Below the pieces are notes generated by a model that was given only the letters and a program-made list of their open reading frames with translations, did not search any database and was not told the origin of the DNA. A program made the position numbers and the translations under genes. From positions 1 to 64,000 of the forward strand of contig CBDBCB010000020.1 of NCBI GenBank assembly GCA_965202745.1: a stretch of DNA of 64,000 bases, read 5' to 3'. Source of the stretch: JACKII01 sp965202745 (GTDB lineage Bacteria > Pseudomonadota > Alphaproteobacteria > Bin95). Below are positions 63,533-64,000 of this stretch, piece by piece (position 1 is the first letter of the stretch; the number at the start of each line of letters is the position of its first letter).

Positions 63533-64000
63533 ATGAGTTTTAACGTGAAGGCCATCGGCGGCTTCCATATCGGTGGCCGCATGGCGGAATTGAGCGGCTT
63601 GCCCGTGCGCACTGCGCGCATCACCAGGGGCGGGCCAGCGATCGAGATCGATCCGAACGGCCGCTTCGCCATAGAGCAGATGTATGTGCAATACACCCTG
63701 CTGGCGCAGCCATCCTTCCCCTATCCGATCCTGATGTGGCACGGCGGCGGGCAGACCGGCGTCACCTGGGAGGATACGCCGGACGGGCGTCCCGGCTGGC
63801 AGCAACGCTTCCTGGAGGGTGGCTTCAACGTCTATTGCTCCGACGCGGTCGAACGCGGCCGGGCCAGCTATGCCCGCTCGCCGGAGTTCTTCCAGGGCAA
63901 GGTCATTTTCCGCTCGCAGCAGGATGCGTGGAGCATGTTCCGCTTCGGTCCGTTGGATGGCTTCCACGTGGACCATGTCAAGCGCACCTATTTCGCGAAC
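63533..64000 (+). CDS. Alpha/beta hydrolase, truncated by window end
   Basis: Open frame of 156 codons from ATG 63533 (MSFNVKAIGGFHIGGRMAEL) to the right edge, so no stop is seen. The oxyanion region PILMWHGGGQTGVTWED and YCSDAVERGRAS resemble secreted or cytoplasmic esterases of the alpha/beta hydrolase group. The nucleophile lies beyond the window. It follows the oxidoreductase by 114 bp. Confidence 0.7.
   Translation, partial: MSFNVKAIGGFHIGGRMAELSGLPVRTARITRGGPAIEIDPNGRFAIEQMYVQYTLLAQPSFPYPILMWHGGGQTGVTWEDTPDGRPGWQQRFLEGGFNVYCSDAVERGRASYARSPEFFQGKVIFRSQQDAWSMFRFGPLDGFHVDHVKRTYFAN

Overview
The window looks like a GC-rich alphaproteobacterial chromosome, probably Rhodospirillales-like or a related marine or host-associated lineage. 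The lineage call is inference. It rests on a GapR/DUF2312 nucleoid protein, a DUF1737 protein, a VPLPA/PEP-CTERM-type exported protein, TRAP and Liv transporters, and many acyl-CoA dehydrogenases, enoyl-CoA hydratases, LLM flavin oxidoreductases and amidohydrolases. No rRNA, tRNA or CRISPR array was found.

Layout. 1-5 kb: broken methyltransferase, NIPSNAP-like protein and acyl-CoA dehydrogenase in tandem, DUF2442 relic, broken acyl-CoA dehydrogenase. 5-12 kb: SMP-30-like lactonase, secreted protein, LLM oxidoreductase, GDPD phosphodiesterase, PhoD phosphatase, decayed enolase-superfamily gene. 12-16.5 kb: cysQ, tsaC/sua5, an intact enolase-superfamily gene, AraC-Ogt DNA repair fusion. 16.5-22.4 kb: a degradative cluster (carboxymuconolactone decarboxylase relic, Rieske protein, two amidohydrolases, LLM oxidoreductase, two broken enoyl-CoA hydratases). 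22.5-27.4 kb: mostly housekeeping (CbiG-labelled family, GapR, penicillin-binding protein 1, EamA transporter, enoyl-CoA hydratase). 27.5-36.8 kb: cyclase-hydrolase fusion, MBL hydrolase, DapA-family aldolase, FAD oxidoreductase, toxin relic, SCO protein, DUF4149, SDR, N-formylglutamate amidohydrolase relic. 36.9-42.2 kb: UbiD relic, VPLPA-CTERM protein, acyl-CoA dehydrogenase pair, rhodanese. 42.2-48 kb: TRAP transporter with a duplicated, broken binding-protein gene, and a 2OG-Fe(II) oxygenase. 48.5-53.2 kb: complete Liv-type ABC operon. 53.7-58 kb: kexin-like RTX protease frame with three in-frame stops. 58-64 kb: HyuB, CmcJ/NvfI-like protein, decayed IS481-type transposase, Gfo/Idh/MocA oxidoreductase, truncated alpha/beta hydrolase.

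Themes. (1) Gene decay is heavy: about fourteen genes carry in-frame stops or frameshifts, mostly in catabolic, transport or mobile functions, while housekeeping genes are intact. This fits recent genome erosion or sequencing error at homopolymers; several lesions are single substitutions outside homopolymers. (2) Dispersed palindromic repeats are common and several provide the stop or start codon of the adjacent gene. (3) The most unusual structure is a two-copy intergenic element (4875-4984 and 58131-58220) made of TAAAC boxes at an exact 11-bp period, a 22-bp step to inverted GTTTA boxes, and further boxes at +20 and +30. I know of no described element matching it.
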